A stretch of DNA of 64,000 nt from Caballeronia sp. dw_19 (GTDB lineage: Bacteria; Pseudomonadota; Gammaproteobacteria; Burkholderiales; Burkholderiaceae). Below, in pieces: positions 10,769 to 19,273 of the stretch (within the stretch, counting starts at the first letter, position 1; each line of letters opens with the position of its first letter). The stretch lies in assembly GCF_018449515.1 (NCBI RefSeq), contig NZ_JAAVUQ010000021.1, forward strand, positions 62,001 to 126,000, given 5' to 3'. The notes under the pieces were generated by a model, which was not told the DNA's origin, searched no databases, and saw nothing but the letters and a program-made list of their open reading frames with translations. The position numbers were made by a program, and so were the translations under genes.

Positions 10769-11968
10769 TCAGATAATGCCCAGTGAACGGCCGACGCGCG
10801 CAAACGCATCGACCGCGCGATCGATCTGCGCGGGCGTATGCGCGGCGCTCATCTGCGTGCGGATACGGGCGCGGCCTTTCGGCACCACCGGGAACGAAAA
10901 CCCGATCACGTAGACGCCTTCCTGCAGCAACGCGTCCGCCATGCGCGATGCCAATTGCGCATCGCCAAGCATCACCGGGATGATCGGATGTTCGCCGGGC
11001 ACGAGCGTGAAACCGAGCTTGCTCATGGCGTCGCGGAAATGCGCGCCGTTGGCACGCACGCTTGCGCGCAGTTGGGCGCCTTCGTCGCTCGCAAGCAATT
11101 CGAGCACCTTCAGCGTGGCAGCGGCAATGCTGGGCGCGAGCGTATTCGAGAACAGATAGGGACGTGAACGCTGCCGCAGCAACTCGACGATCTCGCGGCG
11201 TGCAGCGACATAACCGCCGGATGCGCCGCCCAGCGCCTTGCCCAAGGTGCCGGTGATGATATCCACACGAGAAAGCACGCCGCAATACTCAGGCGTGCCG
11301 CGTCCGTGTTCACCGATAAAGCCGACAGCGTGCGAGTCATCGACCATGACCAGTGCACCGTATCGATCGGCGAGGTCGCAGATGCCGGCGAGATTCGCGA
11401 TGATGCCGTCCATCGAAAATACGCCGTCGGTGGCGATCAATTTGAAGCGCGCGCCGGCAGCGTCCGCTTCGCGCAATTGGGTTTCGAGGTCAGCGAGATC
11501 GTTGTTCTTGTAGCGGTAGCGCTTCGCCTTCGACAAACGCACGCCGTCGATAATGCTCGCGTGATTGAGCTCGTCGCTGATGATTGCGTCGGACTCGTCG
11601 AGGAGGGTTTCGAACAGGCCGCCGTTGGCGTCGAAGCAGCTTGAGTAGAGGATACAGTCATCGGTTTGAAGGAACGAAGCGAGCGCTTGCTCGAGTTCCT
11701 TGTGGACGGTCTGCGTGCCGCAGATAAAGCGCACTGACGCCATGCCGAAACCATCGTGGTCGAGACCCGCTTTGGCGGCTTCGATCAGGCGGGCGTCGTT
11801 GGCGAGACCGAGGTAATTGTTCGCGCAGAAGTTCAGCATGCCGCCGCCGCTCGCGAGCCGGATGGCGGCCGATTGCGGACTTGAGATCACGCGTTCGGTC
11901 TTGTAGAAACCGTCGGCGCGAATCTGGTCGAGAGTACTGCGCACGTGCGTGAGATAAGAATCATGCAT
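10769..11968 (-). CDS. kbl: 2-amino-3-ketobutyrate CoA ligase (glycine C-acetyltransferase)
   Basis: 399 residues, standard for Kbl. It is a PLP-dependent alpha-oxoamine synthase that cleaves 2-amino-3-ketobutyrate with CoA to glycine and acetyl-CoA, the step after Tdh. The PLP lysine lies in the I-T-G-T-L-G-K-A-L-G-G-A-S-G-G-Y motif, and D-D-S-H-A-V-G-F-I-G is the cofactor aspartate loop. The ATG at 11968 has an AGGAGC site just upstream on the minus strand. It is the first gene of the kbl-tdh operon. Confidence 0.97.
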   Translation of the reverse strand: MHDSYLTHVRSTLDQIRADGFYKTERVISSPQSAAIRLASGGGMLNFCANNYLGLANDARLIEAAKAGLDHDGFGMASVRFICGTQTVHKELEQALASFLQTDDCILYSSCFDANGGLFETLLDESDAIISDELNHASIIDGVRLSKAKRYRYKNNDLADLETQLREADAAGARFKLIATDGVFSMDGIIANLAGICDLADRYGALVMVDDSHAVGFIGEHGRGTPEYCGVLSRVDIITGTLGKALGGASGGYVAARREIVELLRQRSRPYLFSNTLAPSIAAATLKVLELLASDEGAQLRASVRANGAHFRDAMSKLGFTLVPGEHPIIPVMLGDAQLASRMADALLQEGVYVIGFSFPVVPKGRARIRTQMSAAHTPAQIDRAVDAFARVGRSLGII

Positions 11969-12096
11969 GGATCATGCTCCTGAGTAATACGATACCCGGC
12001 GATGGATCGCATCGCGGGACCGCAAGGCAACGCTGTTTCGATGATGCGGCTGTCAGTATGCAGGAACTGACGTCCGGCATGAAGCAAAATGCCGGA

Positions 12097-12864
12097 TCAA
12101 AGCACTGCCAGCCAGCCTCCATCGACATAGATGATCTGGCCGTTCACATAACTCGACGCGGACGACGAGAGATACACGGCCGTGCCGACCAGCTCTTCGG
12201 GTTTGCCCCAGCGTTGTGACGGATTGCTGCTTTTCACCCATGCATCGAAGGCGGCGTTTTCTATGAGCGCCTGGTTCATGTCGGTCAGGATATAGCCGGG
12301 GCCAATGGCGTTCGCCTGGATATTCGACGCCGCCCATTCGGCGCTCATGGCGCGCGTCAGCATCTTGATGCCGCCCTTGGCCGCCGTGTAGGCGCCCACG
12401 GTTGCGCGTGCTCCCTCGCTCGTCAGCGACCCGATGTTGACGATCTTGCCGCCCGAGCCGCGCGCGATCATTCGTTTGGCCGCCTCCTTCGAAACGATGA
12501 AGGCGCTGGTCAGGTTGGTATCGATCACGCGCTGCCAGTCGCTGAGTTCCAGTTCCACGAGCGGCTTGCGAAACTGGATGCCGGCGTTGTTGATCAGGAT
12601 GTCGATGTGGACCCCATCGTGGTCCCACTGCGCGAAGGCATCGGCGACAGCGTGTTCGTTGGTTACATCGAATGCACGGCCGGTCGCGGCAAAGCCTTGG
12701 GCGTCCATCCGGGCGACTGCCTCGGCGACGGTGTCCGCGCGTGTACCGTTAAGAATCACGGCCGCGCCTGCGTTTGCCAGTCCTTGCGCCAGCGCAAAAC
12801 CAATACCGCGCGCCGATCCCGTAACGAGCGCCGTGCGGCCGCTCAAATCGAATAACGTTGACAT
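12097..12864 (-). CDS. SDR-family oxidoreductase, gluconate 5-dehydrogenase-like
   Basis: 255 residues, a classical short-chain dehydrogenase. The nucleotide-binding T-G-S-A-R-G-I-G lies near residue 16, N-N-A-G near residue 90, and the catalytic set is S in I-G-S-L-T-S with Y-T-A-A-K. The overall pattern (N-terminal F-D-L-S-G-R-T-A-L-V-T-G and C-terminal Y-V-N-G-Q-I-I-Y-V-D-G-G) resembles gluconate 5-dehydrogenase / IdnO enzymes, which interconvert 5-keto-gluconate and gluconate. The MFS carrier lies 90 nt upstream on the same strand, so the pair may handle a sugar acid. The exact substrate is not determined by sequence. Confidence 0.8.
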   Translation of the reverse strand: MSTLFDLSGRTALVTGSARGIGFALAQGLANAGAAVILNGTRADTVAEAVARMDAQGFAATGRAFDVTNEHAVADAFAQWDHDGVHIDILINNAGIQFRKPLVELELSDWQRVIDTNLTSAFIVSKEAAKRMIARGSGGKIVNIGSLTSEGARATVGAYTAAKGGIKMLTRAMSAEWAASNIQANAIGPGYILTDMNQALIENAAFDAWVKSSNPSQRWGKPEELVGTAVYLSSSASSYVNGQIIYVDGGWLAVL

Positions 12865-12954
12865 GCCTTGCCCTCTTGGTGGAATTCACCCGGCATTGTG
12901 GCAGGCCGCATGAAGGGCTGCATGAACGGTTGCACGAAGGGCAACCCAGGGCGA

Positions 12955-14217
12955 TCACTCCAGCTCGACCCCGCGCAACTCTGGAATCAGAAAGACGGTT
13001 GCCAGCAGATCGAGAATATAGATCGATGCCAGCAAGGCGATTGCCGTGCCGAACGAGTAATGCGCGGCGAGCGCGCCGATGGCGAGCGGACCAAATCCGC
13101 CAACACCGCGCCCGATGCTCCACAACACATTTTGCGCGGTGCTTCGGGCGTGCGTTGGATAAAGCTCGGCCATCAACGCGCCGTAACCGCCCATCATCCC
13201 GTTCACGAACAAGCCCATGAAAATGCCGCCGATCAGCAGCGCGTCCGGGGTGGTGAGCGTCGAGTAGACGAACACCATGACCAGCGCGCCGACCTGATAT
13301 CCGATGAAGGCCGGCTTGCGTCCTACGCGATCCGCAAGCTGGCCGAAGATCCAGATGCCGGCGAGCATGCCGAGGATCGAACAGCCGGTCCAGATGGCTG
13401 ACTTGGTGAGCGTGTAGCCGAACATCTTCGACAGATAAGCCGGCATCCATACGATGAGGCCGTAGTACCCGAAGTTCTGAACCGAGCACAGGATGATTAC
13501 GCCAATGCTGTGTTTGGTCGTGGCTTTGTCGCGAAACAGGGTCTTGATCGGGAACTCGCGTTTCTGCGCGGCATGCGTGCGCACGAACAGGTCGGATTCG
13601 CCGATAGCCTTGCGGATCACGAACGACCCCACTGCCGGAAACAGGCCGACCACGAACATGCCGCGCCAGCCGATATGCGGCAGCAGCAGCGGTGTGACCA
13701 CGGCCGCCGCGAGGACGCCCACTTGCCAGCCCATGCCGACATACGACGACACGCGGCCGCGTTTGTCCGCAGGCCATGCTTCGATGGCAAGCGCCATGCC
13801 GATACCGAACTCGCCACCCAATCCGAGACCTGCAATAAACCGGTAGACGAGCAGATCGCCGTAACCCGTTGCGAGCGCGCAGAGGCCCGTGAAGAGTGCA
13901 AACAGCAAGATGGTGTAGGTCAGCACGCGGACGCGGCCGAGGTAGTCGCTCAAGATGCCGAAGCCCAGGCCGCCGGCTACTCCTCCGATTAATGTCCACG
14001 TGACCAGCGATCCGGCCTGTGAACTCGTCAGGCCGAGGTCGGCGGAAATCAGGTTCAGCATGAAGCCGAGGATGAGCAGATCGAAGCCGTCCATCGCGTA
14101 GCCTGAAACGGCTGCGATCAGGGCGCGAACCGGGCTTTGCGTTCCGGCCGCGAGAGGCGCGCCGGTGCCGGCCGGGACGTCGAGCGTTTCGACGCGGTCT
14201 TGCTTGTAGCTTGTCAT
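12955..14217 (-). CDS. MFS transporter, acid:H+ symporter-like (AAHS type)
   Basis: About 420 residues with twelve predicted membrane segments. The MFS signature loop between helices 2 and 3 is G-I-L-S-D-Y-L-G-R-V-R-V, repeated in the second half as G-Q-L-A-D-R-V-G-R-K-P. The D-G-F-D-L-L-I-L-G-F motif in helix 1 is typical of the aromatic acid/H+ symporter group, so an organic or sugar acid is a likely cargo. The ATG at 14217 is preferred, with a GGAG ~10 nt upstream. ATG 14256 or GTG 14262 would add an atypical hydrophilic tail. It heads a probable two-gene unit with the SDR. Confidence 0.8.
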   Translation of the reverse strand: MTSYKQDRVETLDVPAGTGAPLAAGTQSPVRALIAAVSGYAMDGFDLLILGFMLNLISADLGLTSSQAGSLVTWTLIGGVAGGLGFGILSDYLGRVRVLTYTILLFALFTGLCALATGYGDLLVYRFIAGLGLGGEFGIGMALAIEAWPADKRGRVSSYVGMGWQVGVLAAAVVTPLLLPHIGWRGMFVVGLFPAVGSFVIRKAIGESDLFVRTHAAQKREFPIKTLFRDKATTKHSIGVIILCSVQNFGYYGLIVWMPAYLSKMFGYTLTKSAIWTGCSILGMLAGIWIFGQLADRVGRKPAFIGYQVGALVMVFVYSTLTTPDALLIGGIFMGLFVNGMMGGYGALMAELYPTHARSTAQNVLWSIGRGVGGFGPLAIGALAAHYSFGTAIALLASIYILDLLATVFLIPELRGVELE

Positions 14218-14441
14218 GAGGGAAGGGCTCCGTGCGGATGGCGGCGACTCTGCCATGCACACGGGTGTCGAGCTGCTTGTGGATCATGCTTATCGATCAA
14301 CCCAAGAACTCGAAGCCTGGTGTGCGCCCGTGATGATACAGCGCGCCGCGCCCGGTCAAAAAAGGGCGCACGGCCTGTTGCATTCGTTGTGACGTAAATG
14401 AAAGCCAGATGTCATGCTGACACCTGGCGTTAGCTCGCGGG

Positions 14442-14464
14442 TCGGTCCCGCGCTGTGGGACCGA
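14442..14464. terminator. Hairpin downstream of the basic amino acid binding-protein gene
   Basis: TCGGTCCC (14442-14449) and GGGACCGA (14457-14464) form a perfect 8-bp stem with a 7-nt loop, 14 nt beyond the stop of the minus-strand binding-protein gene. No clear T-run follows, so it is a candidate terminator or 3'-end stabiliser only. Confidence 0.4.
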
Positions 14465-14477
14465 TAGCGAAGCGCTC

Positions 14478-15293
14478 TTACTTCACCACGACTTTCACAT
14501 CGAAGTACTTCGATCCCAGCTTGTCGATGGTGCCGTCGGCCTTCAGATCCGTCAGCGCCTGATCGAGGGCAGCTTTCAGCGCGTGGTTGTTCTTGGCCAC
14601 GCCGAAACCCACACCTGCACCCAGCAGTTTTTCGTCGGCCACGGCGGGTCCGGCGAACGCGAAGCCCGCACCCTGCGGCGTCTTCAGGAAGCCCTTCGAC
14701 GCCGCTTCCGCATCCTGGAACGCGGCATCCAGCCGGCCGGCCGCGAGATCGGCATAGACCTGGTCCTGCGCCTGGTACGACACTACATCGATACCCGCCG
14801 TTGCCCACTTGGCCTTCGCGTAGGTTTCCTGGATCGACCCTTGCAGCACGCCGACGTGCGCGCCCTTCAGTCCGTCGGCTGTGGGCAGGATCTTGCTACC
14901 TTTCTTCGCGATCAACTGGTTCGGGATTGCGTAGATCGGATTCGTGAAATTGATGGCCGCCTTGCGCTGGTCGGTGATGGTCATGTCCGAGTTGATCGCG
15001 TCGAACTTGCGTGCCTGCAGGGCCGGAATCAGGCCGTCGAACGAATTCTCGACCCAGACGCATTTGACTTTGAGCTTCGCGCATACGGCGTTGCCGACAT
15101 CGATGTCGAAACCGATCAACTCGCCGCTCGGCGACTTCGATTCGAACGGCGCATACGATGCCTCGACGCCAAAGCGAATTTCCTTGAGATCCGCCGCCTG
15201 CGCGCTTGGTGCGGCGAATGAGGCCGCGAACACCGTGGTGGCGGCAACCGCGAAAGCGGCGACTTTGTGATTCATCCAATAAACGTTCTTCAA
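14478..15293 (-). CDS. argT: Basic amino acid (Lys/Arg/Orn/His) ABC transporter binding protein
   Basis: 271 residues, family 3 periplasmic binding protein. A signal peptide ends at A-P-S-A-Q-A-A. The mature start K-E-I-R-F-G-V-E-A-S-Y-A-P-F-E-S-K is diagnostic of the ArgT/HisJ/LAO group, as is G-F-D-I-D-V-G-N-A-V-C and the C-K-L-K-V-K-C disulphide-like pair. It captures basic amino acids for the HisQMP membrane complex encoded nearby. The first codon is TTG at 15293 with GAGAGG 6 nt before it; ATG at 15275 is an alternative that also leaves an intact signal peptide. It is on the same strand as, and 126 nt downstream of, the GlxA-type regulator gene. Confidence 0.88.
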   Translation of the reverse strand: MKNVYWMNHKVAAFAVAATTVFAASFAAPSAQAADLKEIRFGVEASYAPFESKSPSGELIGFDIDVGNAVCAKLKVKCVWVENSFDGLIPALQARKFDAINSDMTITDQRKAAINFTNPIYAIPNQLIAKKGSKILPTADGLKGAHVGVLQGSIQETYAKAKWATAGIDVVSYQAQDQVYADLAAGRLDAAFQDAEAASKGFLKTPQGAGFAFAGPAVADEKLLGAGVGFGVAKNNHALKAALDQALTDLKADGTIDKLGSKYFDVKVVVK

Positions 15294-15419
15294 TGCATAC
15301 CTCTCGGGGGTGGGGCGGTGATTTTAAACGTTCGCACGGTCACGTTTCCGGCGAACGCGAGATGGGGGGGCGTACGCAAGCCGATAAAAGAGCTTCAAAC
15401 ACGGGCTCAAGCACAAGCT

Positions 15420-16469
15420 TCAAACAGGCTCACGTGACGAACCGAGCAGCGCGCCGCCACGCGGTTCATCGGGTGCCTGTCCGCTATGTTTTTCGATCCA
15501 GTTGCGGCGTTCCTCGCGCGGTGTCACGCCGAAGCGGTCGCGGTACGCATTGGAGAAATGCGCCGCCGATGCAAACCCGCACGCGAGGCTGATCTGCACC
15601 ACCGATTTGCTGGTGCGCTGCAATTGCGTACGGGCTTTGGTCAGGCGCAGGTTGACGTAATACTTCGATGGCATCGCGCCGAGGTATTGTCGAAACAGCC
15701 GTTCGAGCTGGCGTCGCGAAATGCCGACAAGCCCGGCGATTTCATCGGTGGCGAGCGGGTCTTCTATGTTCGCTTCCATTAGTTGCAGCGCGTCGTTAAG
15801 CCGCGGATGGCGTTCGCCCGGCGCGGTTACGAACGGAATGCGCTGGCGCTCTTCGCCTGAGCGCAACACGCCGATGCCAAGTGAATCCGCGATCCGTTCC
15901 GCCAGGTCTGCGCCCTGGTCGCGTGCGATCATCGCCAGCATGAAGTCGACGGTCGCCTGGCCGCCGGTGCAGGTCGAACGATCTCGGTCGATCTCAAAGA
16001 TTTGCTGCGTGACGATCGAGCGCTCGAACTCCTCGGCGAACTGCTGGTAGGTTTCCCAGTTCACCGCCACGCGGTAGGCGCTCAATTGGCCGGCCATCGC
16101 GAGCCACCAGACGCCGTGGTGAATGCCGGTCACGCGGGGCGTGCGGCTGCCCACGCGCGCGAGGCTTTGCAGGAACAGCCGGTAGTCCGCGAATTGCTGA
16201 TACCGCTCGCTGACCACGATTAGCCAGTCGCAAGTGACGGCATCGCCGAATGCGGTGTCGGCGGGAAGTTGCGCGCCGCCGGCGAACGTTACGGGGCGTC
16301 CGTCCCACGAACAGATTTGCCAGTCGTAGAGCGCGTGGCCGTCGATCTCGTTCGCGAGACGCAGGCTGTCGAGGATTAGCCCTACGCCGCTCATGGAGCA
16401 GGGAGGCAGCACCACGATCGCGACCTTGAGTGGCCTGGTGCTCGGGGCCGGGTTAACGCTCGCGCTCAT
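15420..16469 (-). CDS. GlxA-family transcriptional regulator (DJ-1/PfpI domain + AraC HTH)
   Basis: 349 residues. The N-terminal ~180 residues (L-K-V-A-I-V-V-L-P-P-C-S-M-S-G) form a DJ-1/PfpI-like amidotransferase-type sensor domain. The C-terminal ~100 residues are an AraC-type DNA-binding domain with two helix-turn-helix motifs (T-D-E-I-A-G-L-V-G-I-S-R-R-Q-L-E-R-L-F-R and A-C-G-F-A-S-A-A-H-F-S-N-A-Y). This family includes arginine-responsive regulators next to basic amino acid transporters in Pseudomonas and Burkholderia, so control of the neighbouring argT/hisQMP genes is likely. A repeat element ends 11 nt before its start codon, and no clear ribosome site is visible, so its promoter must lie within or beyond the element. 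Confidence 0.85.
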   Translation of the reverse strand: MSASVNPAPSTRPLKVAIVVLPPCSMSGVGLILDSLRLANEIDGHALYDWQICSWDGRPVTFAGGAQLPADTAFGDAVTCDWLIVVSERYQQFADYRLFLQSLARVGSRTPRVTGIHHGVWWLAMAGQLSAYRVAVNWETYQQFAEEFERSIVTQQIFEIDRDRSTCTGGQATVDFMLAMIARDQGADLAERIADSLGIGVLRSGEERQRIPFVTAPGERHPRLNDALQLMEANIEDPLATDEIAGLVGISRRQLERLFRQYLGAMPSKYYVNLRLTKARTQLQRTSKSVVQISLACGFASAAHFSNAYRDRFGVTPREERRNWIEKHSGQAPDEPRGGALLGSSREPV

Positions 16470-16619
16470 GTTCGAAATTGGTTTTTGTTCGCACTAGGGA
16501 TGGGGAGGGGTAGTGGTCGGGGGGCTTTCGGTGTTAGTGGTCGAGGTCCATGCCGGGGTGGTGGTTTCGGCGTTAGCGGTCGGGGTCTATGCTGGGTTGG
16601 TGCTTTCAGTGTTAGTGGT

Positions 16620-16855
16620 CTGCGAGAGTCGGATATTCTCTTTATCACTGTTAGCCACTGTGCGTGGCGGCACGTCATTTCTTTGTCCAAAGCGACAAAG
16701 AAACGAAGCAAAGAAAACGCTTTTAAACCACGCTACCCTAAGTGTCCACAGCGTGCAGTTTTTATTCATAGGTGCCCCAAAAGCACGGTGCTCGCCAGAG
16801 CGAAGGATGTGTGAACCCCTCTTTCTCCGAACACGGATACCCACACGCTTCGCCA
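16620..16855 (+). repeat. Inverted arm A of element copy 1
   Basis: Its first ~205 nt match the reverse complement of arm B (17165-17402) with only about eight differences counted by eye, and it matches arm C of the second element equally well. It contains the perfect 10-bp hairpin TTTCTTTGTC / GACAAAGAAA at 16678-16703. Confidence 0.85.
16678..16703. other. Conserved 10-bp perfect hairpin inside arm A
   Basis: TTTCTTTGTC (16678-16687), loop CAAAGC, GACAAAGAAA (16694-16703). The same 26-nt palindrome is unchanged in the other three arms (17320-17345, 42138-42163, 42789-42814). Its invariance suggests function at DNA or RNA level. Confidence 0.7.
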
Positions 16856-17164
16856 CCAGTGACTGAATCTGCCCAAGGTTCACCCCGCGCTATCCGCGGA
16901 CAACCTCCTGCCGAATTTGTACATGACGGACCACGTCGCTAACCCACCAAGACACGGCCCACGCGGATGCGTCGGGCCGTAGCTGGGAAAAAAATCGTGC
17001 AGGCCGCACAACTACCCACCAAACATGAAGCCGTAAGTATGCGTTCGGCCGTGTAGCCCACCAAAAAAACAGTGCACGCTTGGCCAACGCTCCAAGAAAC
17101 GCGGCAGCGAATACGCGTGAGGCCGTGCGGGTCCCTCGGCAATTCGTGCTTGCCCGAGAGCGTA

Positions 17165-17402
17165 CGGGGCGAAGCGTGTTCATGTCAGGATTCGCGAGAA
17201 GGAGGGTTTCACACATCCTTCGCTCTGGCGAGCACCGTACTTTTGGGGCACCTATGAATAGAAACTGCACGCTGTGGACACTTAGGGTAGCGCGGTTTAA
17301 AAGCGTTTTCTTTGCTTCGTTTCTTTGTCGCTTTGGACAAAGAAATGACGTGCCGCCACGCACAGTGGCTAATAGTGATAAAGAGAAAATCCGACTCTCG
17401 CA
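17165..17402 (-). repeat. Inverted arm B of element copy 1
   Basis: Reverse-oriented copy of arm A, with the hairpin at 17320-17345. Beyond ~205 nt the similarity to arm A becomes patchy (a shared ACACGCTTCGCC block), while it continues closely into arm D of the second element. Confidence 0.85.
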
Positions 17403-17642
17403 GGCCGCTAACATGGAAAGCACCAACCCAGCATAGACTCCGACAGCTAGCCCCAGAACTGACCACCCCAGCATAGACCCTCGACCACTAACCCCAGAAC
17501 CGACCACCCCAGCATAGACCCTGACCACTAACCTGAACCCTGGCATTGACCTCACCCGTTAACTCCAACGCCCAACGCCCAATCACCACCCTACCGCCCC
17601 CAACATCGCGCCCCCCCCCAAACCCCAAGTGCGAACGAAACC

Positions 17643-18434
17643 TCACTTAAGACTACCAGACAGAAACTGGCGCAGCCGCTCGCTCTTCGGTGCCGTGAGC
17701 ACATCACCCGGCGCGCCTTCCTCTTCCGTGCGGCCCTGATGCAGAAACATCACATGGTTCGAGACGTTGCGCGCAAAGCCCATCTCATGCGTAACCACGA
17801 TCATCGTGCGACCCTCTTCGGCAAGCTTCTGCATCACCTTCAGCACTTCGCCCACCAGTTCGGGATCGAGCGCCGAAGTGGGTTCGTCGAACAGCATCAC
17901 GTCAGGATGCATCGCCAGCGCACGCGCAATCGCCACGCGCTGCTGCTGCCCGCCCGACATGTGCGAAGGATATTGCTTCTCGATGCGAGGCGCGAGCCCC
18001 ACCTTCTCAAGGTACATCCGGGCCCGCTCCTCCGCTTCCTTCTTCGAAAGACCGAGCACATGCCGCGGCGCTTCCATCACGTTTTCGATGGCGGTCATAT
18101 GCGACCACAAGTTGAAGTGCTGGAACACCATCGCGAGCTTGGTCCGCACCCTCTGCAACTGCTTGCGGTCAGCCACGTCATGGCTGCCCGCGCGGTCGGC
18201 GTTGACGAGCACGGTCTCGCCATCCACCACGATCTGCCCCGCGTTCGGCCGCTCGAGAAAGTTGATGCAGCGCAGGAACGTGCTCTTGCCCGAACCGCTC
18301 GCGCCGATGATGCTGATGACGTCGCCCGCGCGCGCGGAAAGCGATACGCCCTTGAGCACCTCATTGTCGCCGTAGCGCTTGTGAATGTCCTGCGCGACCA
18401 GTTTCGTCGCGGCATCTTTGGCGGTTAGCTCCAA
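17643..18434 (-). CDS. hisP: Basic amino acid ABC transporter ATP-binding protein
   Basis: About 263 residues from the TTG at 18434, which has GGGAG 6 nt upstream. A longer frame from TTG 18518 (overlapping the hisM stop) adds 28 atypical residues and is less likely. Motifs are complete: Walker A G-A-S-G-S-G-K-S-T, Q-loop V-F-Q-H-F-N-L-W, signature M-S-G-G-Q-Q-Q-R-V-A-I-A-R, Walker B V-M-L-F-D-E-P-T-S-A-L-D-P and H-loop V-T-H-E-M-G-F. It closely follows the HisP/ArgV pattern, including Y-G-D-N-E-V-L-K-G-V-S-L, and powers uptake of Lys/Arg/His/Orn through HisQM. It is the last gene of a hisQ-hisM-hisP run. Its TGA at 17643-17645 directly abuts the terminal repeat of the element. Confidence 0.92.
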   Translation of the reverse strand: MELTAKDAATKLVAQDIHKRYGDNEVLKGVSLSARAGDVISIIGASGSGKSTFLRCINFLERPNAGQIVVDGETVLVNADRAGSHDVADRKQLQRVRTKLAMVFQHFNLWSHMTAIENVMEAPRHVLGLSKKEAEERARMYLEKVGLAPRIEKQYPSHMSGGQQQRVAIARALAMHPDVMLFDEPTSALDPELVGEVLKVMQKLAEEGRTMIVVTHEMGFARNVSNHVMFLHQGRTEEEGAPGDVLTAPKSERLRQFLSGSLK

Positions 18435-18514
18435 CTCATACTCCCAGGGTGATTGGCTGAACTGCGGTTTAAACCAAGGTGACGCTCTAACGCGCCGATT
18501 CCAAGCGACGACCT

Positions 18515-19228
18515 TCAACGACGGCTCGTGCCCAGATACCCAAGCCAGCGCTTTTCCGCGCGCCGGAATGCGCCGATCAACAGGAACGATACGGCCAGGT
18601 AGATCAGCGCCGCGAGCCCGAACGACTCGAATGACTGATACGTGGCCGAGTTTGCGTCGCGCGCGACCTTCAGGATGTCCGGTACGGTCGCGGTGAACGC
18701 AACGGTTGTGGCGTGCAGCATGAGGATCACTTCGTTACTGTACAGCGGCAGCGCGCGTCGCAACGCGGACGGCAGGATCACGCGCCGGTACACCGTGAAG
18801 GTGCTCATGCCATACGCGCGAGCAGCCTCTACTTCACCGTATGGGATCGAGCGGATCGCGCCGGCGAAAATCTCGGTGGTGTACGCGCAGGTATTGAGCG
18901 CGAAGGCCAGTATCGCGCAGTTGAACCCGCTGCGAAAAAAGGCTTCGAGCAGCGACTGCGAGCGTACGAATTCGAGACTGTACAGGCCGGTGTAGAGCAG
19001 CAGCAACTGCACGTAAAGCGGCGTGCCGCGAAACACGTAAGTGTAGAGGCGCACCGGCGTCGAGAGCCAGCGGTTCTTCGATACACGGGCGCAGGCAAGC
19101 GGAACCGCCGCGATAAAACCGAGCGCAAGCGAGCTTGCCAACAGCCACAAGGTCACGACAAGACCCGAGGCGCGCATGCCGTCGGAGTAAAGAAACGGGC
19201 GCCAGTAGTCGGCAAGTATCTGGATCAT
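18515..19228 (-). CDS. hisM: Basic amino acid ABC transporter permease HisM-like
   Basis: 237 residues with about five membrane segments, of the His/Glu/Gln/Arg permease family. The cytoplasmic EAA loop is visible as E-V-E-A-A-R-A-Y-G-M-S-T-F-T-V-Y-R-R-V-I-L-P-S-A-L-R-R-A-L-P. It forms a heterodimeric channel with HisQ for basic amino acids. The ATG at 19228 is 45 nt downstream of the hisQ stop. It is in the same operon as hisQ and hisP. Confidence 0.9.
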   Translation of the reverse strand: MIQILADYWRPFLYSDGMRASGLVVTLWLLASSLALGFIAAVPLACARVSKNRWLSTPVRLYTYVFRGTPLYVQLLLLYTGLYSLEFVRSQSLLEAFFRSGFNCAILAFALNTCAYTTEIFAGAIRSIPYGEVEAARAYGMSTFTVYRRVILPSALRRALPLYSNEVILMLHATTVAFTATVPDILKVARDANSATYQSFESFGLAALIYLAVSFLLIGAFRRAEKRWLGYLGTSRR

Positions 19229-19273
19229 GATGGTCGCTTTTTCCTGTTTGCTAAGAGGTCGCTCAGGCGCCGC

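Larger units (their letters stand above)
16481..17642. repeat. Repeat element copy 1: ~1.16 kb, terminal inverted repeats, non-coding
   Basis: The element is bounded by a terminal inverted repeat: left GTTTTTGTTCGCACTAGGGA (16481-16500), right CCCCAAGTGCGAACGAAACC (17623-17642). Moving inward come a G-rich/C-rich zone, ~40-bp tandem units (for example 17427-17466, 17467-17507 and a third from 17508), two inverted arms of over 200 bp (16620-16855 and 17165-17402), and a ~300-nt centre with degenerate repeats. Short open frames occur in several frames and strands, but none has a ribosome site or a known domain. A second copy lies at 41927-43029, where one arm has a 1-nt length difference that would shift any frame. 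No transposase is present. It sits between the hisP stop and the start of the AraC-type regulator. Confidence 0.8.

Noticed and set aside
12749..14287. 512-codon minus-strand frame across the SDR-MFS region
   Set aside because: Arg/Pro-rich shadow of the MFS and SDR genes in another frame with no domain.
17427..17540. Regular ~40-bp units, considered as a CRISPR array
   Set aside because: Units are contiguous tandem repeats without unique spacers, fewer than four, no cas genes, and part of the larger element.
16485..17555. Several open frames of 60-220 codons in element copy 1 on both strands
   Set aside because: They lack ribosome sites, occur in overlapping frames on both strands because the arms are inverted, and the copy in element 2 has a 1-nt length change that breaks the frame. 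Low-complexity ends are G/C repeats.
16481..17642. Target-site duplication around the elements
   Set aside because: Flanking bases of both copies were compared by eye and no convincing direct duplication was seen, so a transposition mechanism is not claimed.
18435..18518. Extension of hisP to the TTG at 18518
   Set aside because: Extra 28 residues are not typical of HisP; TTG 18434 has a GGGAG at ideal spacing. The choice is not certain.
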